Part shown: piece after piece, positions 1 through 10,211 of the stretch
Layout: each line of letters opens with the position of its first letter
Numbering within the stretch: the stretch's first letter is position 1
NCBI RefSeq assembly: GCF_030693775.1
Contig: NZ_JAUXZY010000003.1
Location: 156,643-220,642, forward strand
Length of the DNA stretch: 64,000 nt
Reading direction: 5' to 3'
Origin: Polynucleobacter sp.
Lineage (GTDB): Bacteria > Pseudomonadota > Gammaproteobacteria > Burkholderiales > Burkholderiaceae
The notes under the pieces: generated by a model
The model's input: only the letters and a program-made list of their open reading frames with translations
Told to the model about the DNA's origin: nothing
Databases searched by the model: none
Made by a program: the position numbers and the translations under genes

Positions 1-1251
1 AACTATCACCTAGGAGTAGACGGTATCTCCGTTTGGTTTGTCGTTCTGACGGCATTTATTAACATCTTTGTGGTTATTGCCGCATGGGAAGTCATTACTG
101 AAAAGGTGTCGCAGTATCTGGCCGCCTTCATGATCCTATCCGGCCTCATGATCGGTGTTTTTTCAGCGCTCGACGGCATGTTGTTTTATGTCTTCTTCGA
201 GGCCACCTTGATACCGATGTACATCATCATTGGGGTGTGGGGTGGCAAGAACCGCATTTATGCGGCGTTCAAATTCTTCCTCTATACCTTGCTGGGCTCG
301 CTGCTGACCTTGATCGCGATGCTGTATCTGTACAACGCTACTAATACCTTTGATATTCAGTCTTGGCACCATGCACCCCTCGATATTGTTGAGCAAATTC
401 TGATTTTCTTTGCCTTCTTTATGGCCTTTGCTGTCAAAGTGCCCATGTGGCCTTTACATACCTGGTTGCCCGATGTCCACGTGGAAGCGCCTACCGGGGG
501 ATCGGTCGTGTTGGCGGCAATTATGTTGAAGCTGGGTGCCTATGGCTTCTTGCGTTTCTCTTTGCCGATTGCGCCGGATGCCAGCATGTACCTCGGCCCC
601 TTTGTCATTTTCTTGTCCTTGGTGGCGGTTATCTACGTTGGCTTGGTTGCTTTGGTCCAGAAGGACATGAAAAAGCTAGTGGCATATTCATCGGTAGCGC
701 ATATGGGCTTTGTGACTCTGGGATTCTTCCTGTTTAGTCCACTCGGCGTAGAGGGTGGCATTATTCAAATGATCTCCCACGGCTTTATTTCTGGGGCGAT
801 GTTCTTGGCGATTGGCGTGCTCTATGACCGGATGCATACCCGGCAAATTGCCGATTTTGGTGGCGTGATTCACCGGATGCCCAAGTTTTCTGTGTTCATG
901 GTCTTTTTGGCGATGGCCAATTGCGGCTTGCCAGCCACCTCGGGCTTCGTTGGCGAATTTATGGTCATTTTGGCTGCCGTTGATTACGATTTCTGGATTG
1001 GCGTACTGGCGGCAACCGCCTTGATATTAGGCGCCGCATACTCCTTGTGGATGGTCAAGCGTGTTGTATTTGGTGCGATTGCTAACCCCGAAGTGGATGC
1101 GCTAACCGACATTAATGGCCGCGAGTTTTTCATGTTGGCTGTTCTATCCATCTGCGTTCTCTGGATGGGTATTTATCCAAAACCCTTTACTGACATCATT
1201 CACCCAGCAGTGATCCATCTGCTTGAGCATGTCGCTATCAGCAAACTTTAA
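1..1251 (+). CDS. nuoM: NADH-quinone oxidoreductase subunit M (5' end cut by window)
   Basis: Proton-pumping membrane subunit of respiratory complex I (antiporter-like subunit ND4). The reading frame is open from base 1, so the N-terminus lies outside the window; about 416 residues are present against roughly 490 in the family. Many hydrophobic helices are visible. The conserved helix with FEATLIPM carries the family Glu (codon at 199-201), and the [13 protein letters not shown] and [12 protein letters not shown] stretches are typical of ND4. The stop lies 13 bases before the nuoN start on the same strand, as in nuo operons. Confidence 0.97.
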   Translation, partial: NYHLGVDGISVWFVVLTAFINIFVVIAAWEVITEKVSQYLAAFMILSGLMIGVFSALDGMLFYVFFEATLIPMYIIIGVWGGKNRIYAAFKFFLYTLLGSLLTLIAMLYLYNATNTFDIQSWHHAPLDIVEQILIFFAFFMAFAVKVPMWPLHTWLPDVHVEAPTGGSVVLAAIMLKLGAYGFLRFSLPIAPDASMYLGPFVIFLSLVAVIYVGLVALVQKDMKKLVAYSSVAHMGFVTLGFFLFSPLGVEGGIIQMISHGFISGAMFLAIGVLYDRMHTRQIADFGGVIHRMPKFSVFMVFLAMANCGLPATSGFVGEFMVILAAVDYDFWIGVLAATALILGAAYSLWMVKRVVFGAIANPEVDALTDINGREFFMLAVLSICVLWMGIYPKPFTDIIHPAVIHLLEHVAISKL

Positions 1252-1264
1252 GCAAGGTAACACC

Positions 1265-2755
1265 ATGGATACTTTTGACCTGATTGCGATTGCCCCTGAA
1301 CTGATCCTTGCTTTCATTGCAAGTGATTTGCTATTGACCAGCGCATTTATTAAAGAAAAGAAAGAAAACCAAGGGCCGGATGTATTCCATACGCCCAAGG
1401 CCGCATCCTTTGTCTATTTTTCCAGTTGCTTACTGCTCATTGGGCTGGGCCTTGCATTTTTGTTTCGCGTGGATGATCTGCCGTATTACGCCATGTACGG
1501 CCTATTTCAGTCGGATCCTGTTGCCAATCTACTCAAGGCGGTATCGTGCTTTGCCTTGTTAATTACCTTAATTTATTCGAAACAGTATCTGATTGATCGT
1601 GGCCTGTTTAGGCCCGACTTTATCGTGCTGGCTTTGTTTGCGCTCTTGGGTCAGCTGGTGCTCATATCGGGATCCAACCTTTTGACCCTCTACCTCGGTT
1701 TAGAGTTGATGGCCTTGTCTACCTATGGTTTAGTGGCCATGCGTCACTCTAGTGGCATGTCTTCTGAGGCAGCCATTAAATACTTTGTGCTGGGCGCCTT
1801 AGCATCGGGTTTCTTGCTTTACGGCATGTCGATGCTCTATGGCGTTACTGGATCCCTCGATCTAGTAGAGATCTTTAGGACGGTTGCGGACCCGCGTATT
1901 AACCACCTCATCATGGCATTTGGTCTTGTCTTTATTATGGCTGGTCTGGCCTTCAAGCTGGGGGTTGCGCCATTTCATATGTGGGTACCGGATGTCTACC
2001 AAGGGGCGCCCACAGCAGTGACATTATTAATTGCTGCCGCACCTAAATTGGCTGCATTTGCATTGCTCTTCCGTTTGCTGGTGAATACCTTGCTGCCACT
2101 CTTGGCCGATTGGCAGCCGATGCTGATGATATTGGCTGTCCTCTCCTTAGTAGTCGGTAATGTCACTGCGATCGCGCAAACCAATTTAAAGCGGATGCTG
2201 GCCTATTCAGCAATTGCACAGATGGGCTTTGTCTTGCTGGGCATGCTCTCCGTGTTTGATGATCACGCATTTAGTGCCTCCATGTTTTATGCGGTGACCT
2301 ATGTCATCACCACACTCGGCACTTTTGGTCTTCTCATGGTCTTATCGCGCAAGGGATATGATTGTGAAACGCTGGATGGCTTAAAAGGCCTCAATCGCAA
2401 ACACCCTTGGTTTGCCTTCTTGGGGCTGCTAATGATGTTCTCTTTAGCCGGCATCCCACCCACAGTTGGTTTCGCTGCGAAGCTCTCCGTACTTGAGGCC
2501 TTGGTGGATGCCAATTATGTTTTCTTGGCCGTGATTGCCGTGATTGCATCACTGATCGGTGCGTTCTACTACTTACGCGTGGTGAAGGTCATGTACTTTG
2601 ATGAGCCAAGTCATGAGCATTCTGTCAGTGGCACTGCTATTGCGAAAGGCGTTTTGGGTTTGAATGGTCTGATGGTGCTTGCACTTGGCATATTCCCTGG
2701 AGCGTTGATGGCCCTATGCCTGGATGTCATGCGAAACACCTTGCTCGGCGGCTAA
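1265..2755 (+). CDS. nuoN: NADH-quinone oxidoreductase subunit N
   Basis: Last antiporter-like membrane subunit of complex I (ND2 homologue), 496 residues, rich in transmembrane helices. Typical segments are [20 protein letters not shown] and [11 protein letters not shown]. An in-frame ATG at 1223 overlaps nuoM, but the ATG at 1265 follows an AGCAAGG-type ribosome site and begins with [12 protein letters not shown], as expected for NuoN, so it is preferred. A strong terminator follows at 2763-2789, so this is probably the end of the nuo operon. Confidence 0.97.
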   Translation: MDTFDLIAIAPELILAFIASDLLLTSAFIKEKKENQGPDVFHTPKAASFVYFSSCLLLIGLGLAFLFRVDDLPYYAMYGLFQSDPVANLLKAVSCFALLITLIYSKQYLIDRGLFRPDFIVLALFALLGQLVLISGSNLLTLYLGLELMALSTYGLVAMRHSSGMSSEAAIKYFVLGALASGFLLYGMSMLYGVTGSLDLVEIFRTVADPRINHLIMAFGLVFIMAGLAFKLGVAPFHMWVPDVYQGAPTAVTLLIAAAPKLAAFALLFRLLVNTLLPLLADWQPMLMILAVLSLVVGNVTAIAQTNLKRMLAYSAIAQMGFVLLGMLSVFDDHAFSASMFYAVTYVITTLGTFGLLMVLSRKGYDCETLDGLKGLNRKHPWFAFLGLLMMFSLAGIPPTVGFAAKLSVLEALVDANYVFLAVIAVIASLIGAFYYLRVVKVMYFDEPSHEHSVSGTAIAKGVLGLNGLMVLALGIFPGALMALCLDVMRNTLLGG

Positions 2756-2762
2756 CACGATT

Positions 2763-2789
2763 AACCCAGCTAACTAGCTGGGTTTTTTT
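2763..2789 (+). terminator. Rho-independent terminator after nuoN
   Basis: A 9-bp perfect stem (AACCCAGCT at 2763-2771 with AGCTGGGTT at 2776-2784), a 4-nt loop and a run of seven T at 2783-2789. It sits just after the nuoN stop and before the NUDIX gene start at 2804, which therefore probably relies on read-through or a promoter overlapping this element. Confidence 0.9.
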
Positions 2790-2803
2790 ATGGACATTCT
2801 TTA

Positions 2804-3409
2804 ATGACTGAAAAATCCCTGCATGAACTACCCACAGGCGATGCGCACTTAAAAGAGGAGTGTATCCACACACAAGACCTGTACGGCGGCCTATTTTTAA
2901 ATATGAAGCGGGATACGGTCCGAATGCCGGATGGTGGTGAAGCGGTGCGCGAGTACCTTACGCATCCAGGTGCGGTAGCGATTGTTGCTTTACTGGACGA
3001 TGGGCGTATTTTGCTCGAGCGCCAGTATCGCTATCCCGTAGCCCGGGTATGCATGGAGATACCAGCAGGGAAGTTAGATGCGGGGGAGGACCCCTTGGTC
3101 TGTGCCCAGCGGGAGCTACAAGAAGAGACGGGGTATACCGCCAGTAAATGGAGTTACATTCGGCGGATTCATCCGGTGATTTCGTATTCGACCGAATTCA
3201 TCGATATTTATTTGGCTGAAGGCTTGAGCAAAGGTGAGCGGCAGCTCGACGATGAGGAATTTTTAGACGTATTTGCTGCTTCTCTGGATGAATTGCTAAG
3301 GTGGGTGGAAGAGGGCGCCATTACCGACGTCAAGACCACGATTTCAGCCTATTGGTTGGATCGCTATCGCCGGGGCTTGGTTAAGCCACAAGCGATCGTC
3401 GCCGCTTAA
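2804..3409 (+). CDS. NUDIX hydrolase, ADP-ribose pyrophosphatase type
   Basis: Predicted to cleave nucleoside-diphosphate-linked substrates, most likely ADP-ribose, to AMP and a sugar phosphate. The 201-residue protein contains a complete Nudix box at about residues 89-111 (GKLDAGE, then RELQEETGY) that would bind the catalytic metal. The upstream PVARVCMEIPAG segment is typical of the ADP-ribose pyrophosphatase branch. The start at 2804 lies 14 bases after the nuoN terminator. Specificity within the Nudix family is inferred. Confidence 0.85.
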   Translation: MTEKSLHELPTGDAHLKEECIHTQDLYGGLFLNMKRDTVRMPDGGEAVREYLTHPGAVAIVALLDDGRILLERQYRYPVARVCMEIPAGKLDAGEDPLVCAQRELQEETGYTASKWSYIRRIHPVISYSTEFIDIYLAEGLSKGERQLDDEEFLDVFAASLDELLRWVEEGAITDVKTTISAYWLDRYRRGLVKPQAIVAA

Positions 3410-3467
3410 GAAACGCTATTAAAATAAGCTATATTGAATTTAGCAGTTTTGCCCCCATCTACACAGC

Positions 3468-3989
3468 ATGAAAGTCTATAACCTATCCTGTTCCTTTGAT
3501 CACCGCTTTGAGGGGTGGTTTGCTTCGGAGGAAGATTGCCTTACTCAGCAGGCTAGTGGCATGCTCGCTTGCCCTTTATGCAATAGCACTGAGATTACGC
3601 GGATGCCATCGGCACCCCACATTGCCAAGTCGCACGCCAAAGAGAATCAAGCGCAGAGCAGCGGGGCTTCCAGCGCACTCGCCAAGACAAACCCCACAGA
3701 AAATCAGCCAAACCAGAATGAGGTTGCCGCAGTGACGCGCGCTGATCATAGTCAGCTCGAAGCGCAAGTACAGGCCGCTTTTTTAAAGGGAATGCAAGAG
3801 CTCATGAGCCGTTCGGAAGACGTGGGTTCTGAATTTGCAGAGGAGGCTCGCAAGATTCATTACAAAGAGTCGCCCGAGCGCAGCATTCGGGGGAGCACTA
3901 CCGTGGATGAAGTGGAGTCACTGCGCGAAGAGGGTATTGAGATCCTGGCTTTACCTGCGCTGCCGCTGCTAAAAAATACCCTGCAGTAA
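3468..3989 (+). CDS. DUF1178 family protein
   Basis: A 173-residue protein of the DUF1178 family, function unknown. The N-terminus (MKVYNLSC, then HRFEGWF) and a zinc-ribbon-like CPLC pair at residues 35-38, with further Cys at 8 and 24, match that family. The middle (about 50-85) is low-complexity and rich in Asn, Gln and Ser. The C-terminal half has a charged helical region with EFAEEARKIHYKE, which is characteristic. Genes of this family often sit next to nuoN and NUDIX genes in betaproteobacteria, as here. Confidence 0.85.
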   Translation: MKVYNLSCSFDHRFEGWFASEEDCLTQQASGMLACPLCNSTEITRMPSAPHIAKSHAKENQAQSSGASSALAKTNPTENQPNQNEVAAVTRADHSQLEAQVQAAFLKGMQELMSRSEDVGSEFAEEARKIHYKESPERSIRGSTTVDEVESLREEGIEILALPALPLLKNTLQ

Positions 3990-4041
3990 ATCTTGCACCC
4001 TTGGTGTCTCGCTTAAGCACTCACCAAAACGTACCAAAGAA

Positions 4042-4067
4042 AAATAGCAACCCTCGGGTTGCTATTT
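4042..4067. terminator. Bidirectional terminator between DUF1178 gene and mmsA
   Basis: Perfect inverted repeat AAATAGCAACCC / GGGTTGCTATTT (4042-4053 and 4056-4067). A T-rich stretch follows on the + strand, and an A-rich stretch before it gives a U-tract on the - strand. It lies between two convergent genes and can serve both. Confidence 0.88.
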
Positions 4068-4111
4068 CTATTTAAGGCAAACCAAAAAATGGTAGCCCGA
4101 GACCCCTAAGC

Positions 4112-5638
4112 TTACTTAGAGGTGGGCATCACAAACTCTGCACCCTTGGCAATGCTCTCAGGCCAGCGCTGCATCACGCTCTTTTGCTTGGTATAAAAAC
4201 GCACACCTTCTTTGCCATAGGCATTCATATCCCCAAAGAGCGAGCGCTTCCAGCCACCAAAGCCATGCCAAGCCATCGGCACCGGAATCGGTACGTTAAT
4301 GCCCACCATACCCACTTGGACGCGGCGCGCAAACTCACGGGCAATATTGCCATCGCTGGTAAAGCAGGCCACGCCGTTACCAAATTCATGGGCATTGACC
4401 AAGTCCAGTGCTTCGCCAAAGTTGGCAACGCGCATGCAGGACAGGACAGGTCCAAAAATCTCTTCCAGGTAAATTTGCATGTCCGGAGTAACGCCATCAA
4501 ACAGCGTGCCACCCAACCAAAACCCCTTCTCTGATCCAGGAACGGAAAAATTGCGTCCGTCGACTAGTAGCTTGGCGCCGGCTGCAACGCCTTTATCGAT
4601 GTAGCCGGTTATGCGATCAAGTGCAGCACGGGTCACAATCGGGCCCATTTCCGCATCGAGCTCCATACCATTTTTAATCTTCAATGAGCGGGTACGCTCA
4701 ATCAGTTTAGGCATGATCTTTTCAGCAGCATCGCCGACCAAAACGGCTACCGAGATTGCCATGCAGCGCTCACCCGCGGAGCCATAGGCTGCGCCAACGA
4801 GGGCATCAACGGCTTTATCAATATCGGCATCCGGCATGACTACCATGTGATTCTTGGCACCGCCGAGGGCTTGCACGCGCTTACCAAAATGCGCGCCACG
4901 CTCGTAGATGTAATTAGCAATCGGGGTCGAGCCAACAAAGCTAATTGCCTTGACATCTGGATTTTCAATTAAGGCATCCACTGCTTCTTTGTCACCCTGA
5001 ACGACGTTAAATACGCCTTTGGGTAGGCCAGCCTCGGTGAGTAATTTAGCCATCAAGAGAGAAGCGGATGGATCGGTTGGGCTCGGTTTCAGAATGAAGG
5101 TATTGCCGCACGCAATGGCGACCGGGAACATCCACATGGGCACCATCACTGGGAAGTTAAACGGCGTAATGCCGGCAACCACGCCCAAGGGCTGTCGCAT
5201 GATCCAGTTATCAATATCAGTCGAGACCTGCTCGCTGTAGTCACCCTTCAATAACTCTGGAATGCCGGTCGCAAATTCCACAATTTCAATGCCGCGGGTG
5301 ACTTCACCTTGGGCGTCTGTAAACACTTTGCCGTGTTCAGCGGTAATGATGGCCGCTAATTCATCGCGGTGGCTGTTGAGCAGCTCTAAATACTTAAACA
5401 GAATGCGCGCACGGCGTAGGGGTGGAGTATCCGCCCAAGCCGGAAAGGCCGCCTTGGCAGAGGCAACTGCCTCGTTGACATCATTTTTGCTGGCAAGCGC
5501 AACGCGCCGGGCAACTTGGCCACTGGCGGGATGGTGGACATCGCCAAAGCGGCTATTACTGGGGAGGTGCAGGGCGCCGCCAATGAAATGGGCAATATCG
5601 TCTTTGGAGTTAAATGGGGGGGTTTTATTGCTTGTCAT
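4112..5638 (-). CDS. mmsA: CoA-acylating methylmalonate-semialdehyde dehydrogenase
   Basis: Aldehyde dehydrogenase superfamily enzyme, 508 residues, that oxidises (methyl)malonate semialdehyde with NAD and CoA to propionyl-CoA or acetyl-CoA in valine, inositol or beta-alanine breakdown. Seen: the TPFNFP oxyanion motif with Asn 161, the SFVGSTPI cofactor loop at about 233-240, and catalytic Cys 292 in AGERCMAIS, all typical of the MmsA/IolA branch. The start ATG at 5638 is preceded by AGAAGG. No valine-pathway genes are adjacent; prpE at 21 kb could use the same propionyl-CoA pool, which is inference. Confidence 0.92.
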   Translation of the reverse strand: MTSNKTPPFNSKDDIAHFIGGALHLPSNSRFGDVHHPASGQVARRVALASKNDVNEAVASAKAAFPAWADTPPLRRARILFKYLELLNSHRDELAAIITAEHGKVFTDAQGEVTRGIEIVEFATGIPELLKGDYSEQVSTDIDNWIMRQPLGVVAGITPFNFPVMVPMWMFPVAIACGNTFILKPSPTDPSASLLMAKLLTEAGLPKGVFNVVQGDKEAVDALIENPDVKAISFVGSTPIANYIYERGAHFGKRVQALGGAKNHMVVMPDADIDKAVDALVGAAYGSAGERCMAISVAVLVGDAAEKIMPKLIERTRSLKIKNGMELDAEMGPIVTRAALDRITGYIDKGVAAGAKLLVDGRNFSVPGSEKGFWLGGTLFDGVTPDMQIYLEEIFGPVLSCMRVANFGEALDLVNAHEFGNGVACFTSDGNIAREFARRVQVGMVGINVPIPVPMAWHGFGGWKRSLFGDMNAYGKEGVRFYTKQKSVMQRWPESIAKGAEFVMPTSK

Positions 5639-5827
5639 AGGACCTTCTGTTGATCGACGGGGACTGGGTGATTTGGTGGTTTATGTAAGGCAAATACACT
5701 GGTTTATGCGGTAAATCGGGTGTTTAGTCCCTCGAAGTGCCGAACTGAACCTGGAATCCCATTATTCTATCGCTATCGTCTGTTTTCAGCTGTATTCCTC
5801 ACAATTTGCTACTAAAAGGTTTTTTGC

Positions 5828-6949
5828 ATGAGTCTGCTCTTTTCTCCCTATACCCTGGCATCTCCGAAGGGCGATTTAACCCTGGCGAACCGCATTGTGG
5901 TGGCGCCCATGTGCCAGTATTCCGCGGTAGACGGCATGGCGATGGATTGGCACCTAATGCATTGGGGCAATCTGCTCAATAGCGGAGCAGGATTATTCAT
6001 CATTGAGGCGACTGCCGTAACCGCCCAAGGGCGAATCACCCCAGCCTGCCTAGGCTTATGGGATGACGCGACGGAGGCAGCCTTAAAGGACAAGTTAAGC
6101 CGAGCGCGTGCCTTGGCACCAGCCTTACCCGTTTTTATCCAACTTTCGCACGCCGGCCGTAAGGCATCGAGTGCGACGCCCTGGGAAGGCGGTCAGTTAC
6201 TGGGGGAGGATCAGGGCGGCTGGGCTATCTGTGGTCCATCGGAGATTCCGCAGTTACCGAATGAGCGGACTCCCCATTCTATGAGTACAACTGAGCTGCA
6301 GGCGATGATCGATGCATTTCTGACAGCAGCGCTGCGCGCTGATCGTATTGGCATTGATGGGGTCGAGTTGCACTGTGCACACGGGTATTTGCTTCACCAG
6401 TTTTTATCGCCGATTGCAAACCAACGTAGCGATGCCTATGGCGGCTCTTTTGAGAATCGCATTCGCTTTCCCTTGGAATTATTTACAGCCGTCCGCAAGG
6501 CATATTCGGGGGTGCTGGGATTGCGTCTTTCGGCGTCGGATTGGATTGATGGCGGCTGGACTATCGAAGAGTCCACGGAATTTACGGCGCGCTTAAAGGC
6601 GGCGGGCGCCAACTTTATTCATGTTTCATCGGGCGGGATTTCGCGGCAACAACAGATTGCCATTGGACCGGACTACCAAGTGCCGTTTGCGAAAGCAATT
6701 AAAGCGCATGCCGGCTTGCCTACGATTGCTGTCGGACTCATTACTAGCCCGCAGCAAGCCGAAGCTATTTTGGAGCGGGGCGATGCGGATCTAATTGCTC
6801 TCGCTAGAGCCTTTTTATATAAACCCCGCTGGGCTTGGGAAGCAGCAGCAGCCCTTAAAGGGGAAGTGCATGCCAGTGAACAGTATTGGCGCTGTTTACC
6901 TACCGAAGCCCAAGCAGTATTTGGTAATGTGCGGATTGGTCAGCGTTAG
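5828..6949 (+). CDS. NADH:flavin oxidoreductase, old yellow enzyme family (XenA/YqjM type)
   Basis: FMN-dependent ene-reductase of 373 residues, predicted to reduce activated C=C bonds or xenobiotics with NAD(P)H. The N-terminal RIVVAPMCQYSAVDG includes the Cys that tunes flavin potential in the YqjM/XenA subclass. Also visible are QLSHAGRKA, the substrate-binding HCAHGYLLHQFLSP, and the FMN-phosphate region AVGLITSPQQAE. Its stop overlaps the stop of the convergent amidase by 4 bp. A 189-bp gap divides it from divergent mmsA; I saw no clear operator there. Confidence 0.9.
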   Translation: MSLLFSPYTLASPKGDLTLANRIVVAPMCQYSAVDGMAMDWHLMHWGNLLNSGAGLFIIEATAVTAQGRITPACLGLWDDATEAALKDKLSRARALAPALPVFIQLSHAGRKASSATPWEGGQLLGEDQGGWAICGPSEIPQLPNERTPHSMSTTELQAMIDAFLTAALRADRIGIDGVELHCAHGYLLHQFLSPIANQRSDAYGGSFENRIRFPLELFTAVRKAYSGVLGLRLSASDWIDGGWTIEESTEFTARLKAAGANFIHVSSGGISRQQQIAIGPDYQVPFAKAIKAHAGLPTIAVGLITSPQQAEAILERGDADLIALARAFLYKPRWAWEAAAALKGEVHASEQYWRCLPTEAQAVFGNVRIGQR

Positions 6950-8256
6950 GCTTGGGCGCGCGAAGCAGGATCAGCAAGCGCCTGCACGAATGCCTTTGCG
7001 GTACTAAGCAATAAACGGTCACGCCCCAGTCCAGCAACCAGTTGCACTCCGACTGGCATGTGATTGGGTCCCGTGCTGACGTTGATGTTGATGCAGGGAT
7101 ATCCAAGCACTGACCACGAGCGGCAAAAAATCGGATCGCCGGTGTGGGACTTGGTAGCCGGAGCTTCCCCGATCGCGCTGGGGGTAATGATGACATCTGC
7201 GCTATCCGCAAAAAACTGATCCATCGCTTGCCGCGCTTGCGCAACATAAATTAAATCAGCGGTATAGATTTCATAGGGGATAGCCGCACCGTCTTTGAGT
7301 TGGGCCGATATCTTGCTACCCAATAGCTTGGGAAAGTGAACGCGCTCAAATAGCAAACTGCGAGACATTTCGGAGGTCATGATGCGGCTTTGTGCATCCG
7401 CTAATCCATCAAAAAGGGCAGGTAAGCTTGCTTCGGAAATGCCATGGTGGCTGATGGAGTTGGCTGCAAAGCGAGCTAAGGCCATTGCCGTGACGGTTTC
7501 TTTTTGCGCCAAAGGCCAATGCACTGTATTTGCCAGAGCGATGCGTGGTTTGTGGTGCAAGGGATCGATGTTAGCCAAACTGTGATCGCCACTCATGGCT
7601 GCGACGCCTAAGGCAACATCGCTAACCGTTCTGCCAAAACAGCCTAAGGTATCCATGGAAATCGAGAGGCTTTTAACACCTGCAATACTGACCTTGCCAT
7701 AGCTGGGCTTATAGCCAACCACACCACAAAAGCTGGCAGGGCGAATGATCGATGCGGCAGTTTGGGTGCCCGTAGCCAAAGGAACCATGAAGTCGGCTAC
7801 GGCAGCAGCAGAGCCACTAGAGGAGCCGCCCGGGGTGTGGGCCGTATTGTGGGGATTGGCCGTGGGGCCGCTCTTAAAGGTCGCGAATTCCGTGGTCACG
7901 GTTTTGCCCAAGATAATGCCACCTGCTTTGCGCATCAGGGCGATTGATACAGCGTCCGTCGCTGGCTGATGATCGCGGTAGATGGGCGAACCATACGCCG
8001 TGGGGAGGTCATAGGTATCAAACAGGTCTTTGACGCCAATCGGCAGGCCATGCAACAGCCCAGTCGATGCGCCGCGATCGAGTTGACGGGCGCGCGCGAT
8101 GGCGTTTTCTTTGCCAAGGCTTACCCACGCCTTGATGGTGCGTTCGCGCTGCCCAATGCGGTCTAAACACGCTAAGACTAAATGCTCTGCTTTTATCTTT
8201 CCTTGAGCAAGGGCGAGGGCGGCGTCGGATGCGCTGAGGCTTTCTAGATCATTCAT
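6946..8256 (-). CDS. Amidase (amidase signature family)
   Basis: Amidase-signature hydrolase of 436 residues. The Ser-cisSer-Lys triad is visible: Lys 76 in GLPIGVKDLFDT, the cis-Ser in TPGGSSSGSAAAVA (about 145), and the nucleophile Ser 169 in QTAASIIRPAS. The family hydrolyses small amides or transfers ammonia (GatA). This one is shorter than GatA and has no gatB/gatC neighbours, so a catabolic amidase is more likely; the substrate is unknown. Its 3' end overlaps the oxidoreductase by 4 bp, tail to tail. Confidence 0.88.
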   Translation of the reverse strand: MNDLESLSASDAALALAQGKIKAEHLVLACLDRIGQRERTIKAWVSLGKENAIARARQLDRGASTGLLHGLPIGVKDLFDTYDLPTAYGSPIYRDHQPATDAVSIALMRKAGGIILGKTVTTEFATFKSGPTANPHNTAHTPGGSSSGSAAAVADFMVPLATGTQTAASIIRPASFCGVVGYKPSYGKVSIAGVKSLSISMDTLGCFGRTVSDVALGVAAMSGDHSLANIDPLHHKPRIALANTVHWPLAQKETVTAMALARFAANSISHHGISEASLPALFDGLADAQSRIMTSEMSRSLLFERVHFPKLLGSKISAQLKDGAAIPYEIYTADLIYVAQARQAMDQFFADSADVIITPSAIGEAPATKSHTGDPIFCRSWSVLGYPCININVSTGPNHMPVGVQLVAGLGRDRLLLSTAKAFVQALADPASRAQA

Positions 8257-8335
8257 AGGCCTATTCTAGTGGCGCTGGCGTATGATCGCAATTCAGCTCA
8301 ATTGACCTCTGTTTTTTTCACCTCTTTTTACTTCT

Positions 8336-9001
8336 ATGGCCATTCCCCACACCATCAACCGCGAAGCCTGGTTACAAGAGGCTGTTCGGCGCCTAGAGCC
8401 CATTTTTTCCAAAGCAGGCTATGCAATTCCGCCAGTGCGCGTGTCTTGCGGCTTTCCGGCTTCAAGTAGTCCACGAACGACCTTGGGTCAGTGCTGGCCA
8501 CGCGAGCGCTCGGGCGATGGCGTGAATGAGATATTTATTTCCCCTAAGTTAGACGAGCCTGTTCAGTTGCTGGACACCTTGGTTCATGAGCTCTGCCATG
8601 CAGTAGACGACTGTTTTAGTGGTCATGGCGAGGATTTCAAGGGGATAGCCCAGGCATTGGGCCTAGAGGGTCCTGCACGGATGGCCCACGCCAGCGAAGC
8701 ATTGGTCGTGCGGTTGATGATGATTGGTCAGGAGCTGGGGCCATACCCCCATCAGGCGATCGCCTTTCCGCCCCCAAGGCCAAGTAATGCCAGCCGCAGT
8801 AAAGCCAAGTGCGGGCAGTGCGGTTACGAAGTGACCTTACTCAAGCGCTGGGCCAGCTATGGCGCGCCCATCTGCCCAAAGGACAATATTCGCATGCAGG
8901 AGGCTGTGCCTGAAACGATTGAAAACACCTCCAATGCCGACTCGGACTCCATAGCCGAGGGCAAGCCTGGTCGGGATACCATTCGGCGCGCCATCAGTTA
9001 G
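8336..9001 (+). CDS. SprT-like zinc metalloprotein
   Basis: A 221-residue protein with a zinc-protease-like HELCH motif at residues 84-88 and a downstream His at about 97 (SGHGEDF), the layout of the SprT/Spartan family. The C-terminal part has a zinc-ribbon-like CGQC (159-162) and Cys 180. Related proteins cleave DNA-protein crosslinks in eukaryotes, but the role of bacterial SprT-like proteins is unsettled. It is divergent from the amidase with 79 bp between them. Confidence 0.82.
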   Translation: MAIPHTINREAWLQEAVRRLEPIFSKAGYAIPPVRVSCGFPASSSPRTTLGQCWPRERSGDGVNEIFISPKLDEPVQLLDTLVHELCHAVDDCFSGHGEDFKGIAQALGLEGPARMAHASEALVVRLMMIGQELGPYPHQAIAFPPPRPSNASRSKAKCGQCGYEVTLLKRWASYGAPICPKDNIRMQEAVPETIENTSNADSDSIAEGKPGRDTIRRAIS

Positions 9002-9096
9002 TGGCTGGAGCCAGCGCCCCAGAGGAAGACTTGTAAAATAGATCCGTTCATAGTGCTGTTTAGCACGCCATTTAAATTACCCTTACGAAGCCCACC

Positions 9097-10194
9097 ATGA
9101 ATGCACAAAAAATAGTTAAGAACCCCAAAATTGCCGTTATTCCCGGAGACGGTATCGGCAAAGAAGTGATGCCCGAGGGCGTGCGTGCCTTAGAGGCAAT
9201 CAGCAGAAAACTCGGCATTCCGATGCAGTTTGATCACTTTGACTTTGCAAGCTGTGATTACTACCTCAAGCACGGCAAGATGATGCCGGACGATTGGTTC
9301 GATACCTTAATGCAATACGACGCCATTTTCTTTGGCGCAGTCGGTATGCCCGACATTCTTCCGGACCATGTGTCGCTGTGGGGAAGTTTGATTCAGTTCC
9401 GCCGTGGCTTTGATCAGTACGTCAATTTACGCCCTGTGCGCTTACTGCCCGGCGTGCCATGCCCACTCGCCAATCGCAAACCGGGTGATATTGATTTCTT
9501 CGTGGTTCGGGAAAATACCGAAGGTGAATACTCCAGCGTAGGCGGCAAAATGTTCCCCGATACCGATCGGGAGTTTGTGATGCAAGAATCCGTTTTCACG
9601 CGTCATGGCGTCGACCGCATTCTGAAGTTTGCCTACGACTTAGCTCAGAGCCGTGATAAAAAACACCTGACGTCTGCAACCAAGTCGAACGGCATTGCAA
9701 TCACCATGCCGTATTGGGATGAGCGGGTTGAGGTAATGGCCAAGAAGTATCCGGACGTAAAAAGCGACAAGTACCACATCGATATTTTGACAGCGCAGTT
9801 TGTGATGAACCCAGACCGTTTCGATGTTGTCGTTGCGAGTAATTTATTTGGCGATATTCTGTCAGACTTGGGCCCCGCATGTACCGGCACTATTGCAGTA
9901 GCGCCATCCGGCAGCATTAATCCCGAAGGATTATTTCCATCACTATTTGAGCCGGTGCATGGATCTGCACCCGATATTTTTGGCAAGATGATTGCGAACC
10001 CAATCGGTCAAATTTGGAGTGCCTCGATGATGATGGACCACTTGGGCTACCCCGAGGCGGGCAAGCGCATTTTTACAGCGATTGAGGACGTACTCTCCGC
10101 AGGTCCAGGCCATGCACCACTGACCCCGGATGTGGGTGGCACTGCCAAGACCGATGATCTGGGTAAAGCCATTGCGGCAGCAATCGAGCGCTGA
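9097..10194 (+). CDS. Tartrate/D-malate-type decarboxylating dehydrogenase
   Basis: A 365-residue member of the isocitrate/isopropylmalate dehydrogenase family, closest in flavour to TtuC/DmlA enzymes that act on tartrate or D-malate with NAD and Mn2+. Seen: the N-terminal VIPGDGIGKEV loop, the substrate-loop RPVRLLPG, FVVRENTEGEYSS (phosphorylation-loop equivalent), the metal-binding DILSDLG, and the C-terminal EPVHGSAPDIFGK motif for NAD. Overall spacing and the YVNLRP start favour the tartrate/D-malate branch over LeuB. No leuC/leuD genes are nearby. Confidence 0.85.
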   Translation: MNAQKIVKNPKIAVIPGDGIGKEVMPEGVRALEAISRKLGIPMQFDHFDFASCDYYLKHGKMMPDDWFDTLMQYDAIFFGAVGMPDILPDHVSLWGSLIQFRRGFDQYVNLRPVRLLPGVPCPLANRKPGDIDFFVVRENTEGEYSSVGGKMFPDTDREFVMQESVFTRHGVDRILKFAYDLAQSRDKKHLTSATKSNGIAITMPYWDERVEVMAKKYPDVKSDKYHIDILTAQFVMNPDRFDVVVASNLFGDILSDLGPACTGTIAVAPSGSINPEGLFPSLFEPVHGSAPDIFGKMIANPIGQIWSASMMMDHLGYPEAGKRIFTAIEDVLSAGPGHAPLTPDVGGTAKTDDLGKAIAAAIER

Positions 10195-10211
10195 GTAAAT
10201 TGGGGTAGGCG

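Noticed and set aside
5262..5714. 150-codon frame antisense to mmsA
   Set aside because: Overlaps the conserved N-terminal part of mmsA on the opposite strand; its sequence shows no domain or signal.
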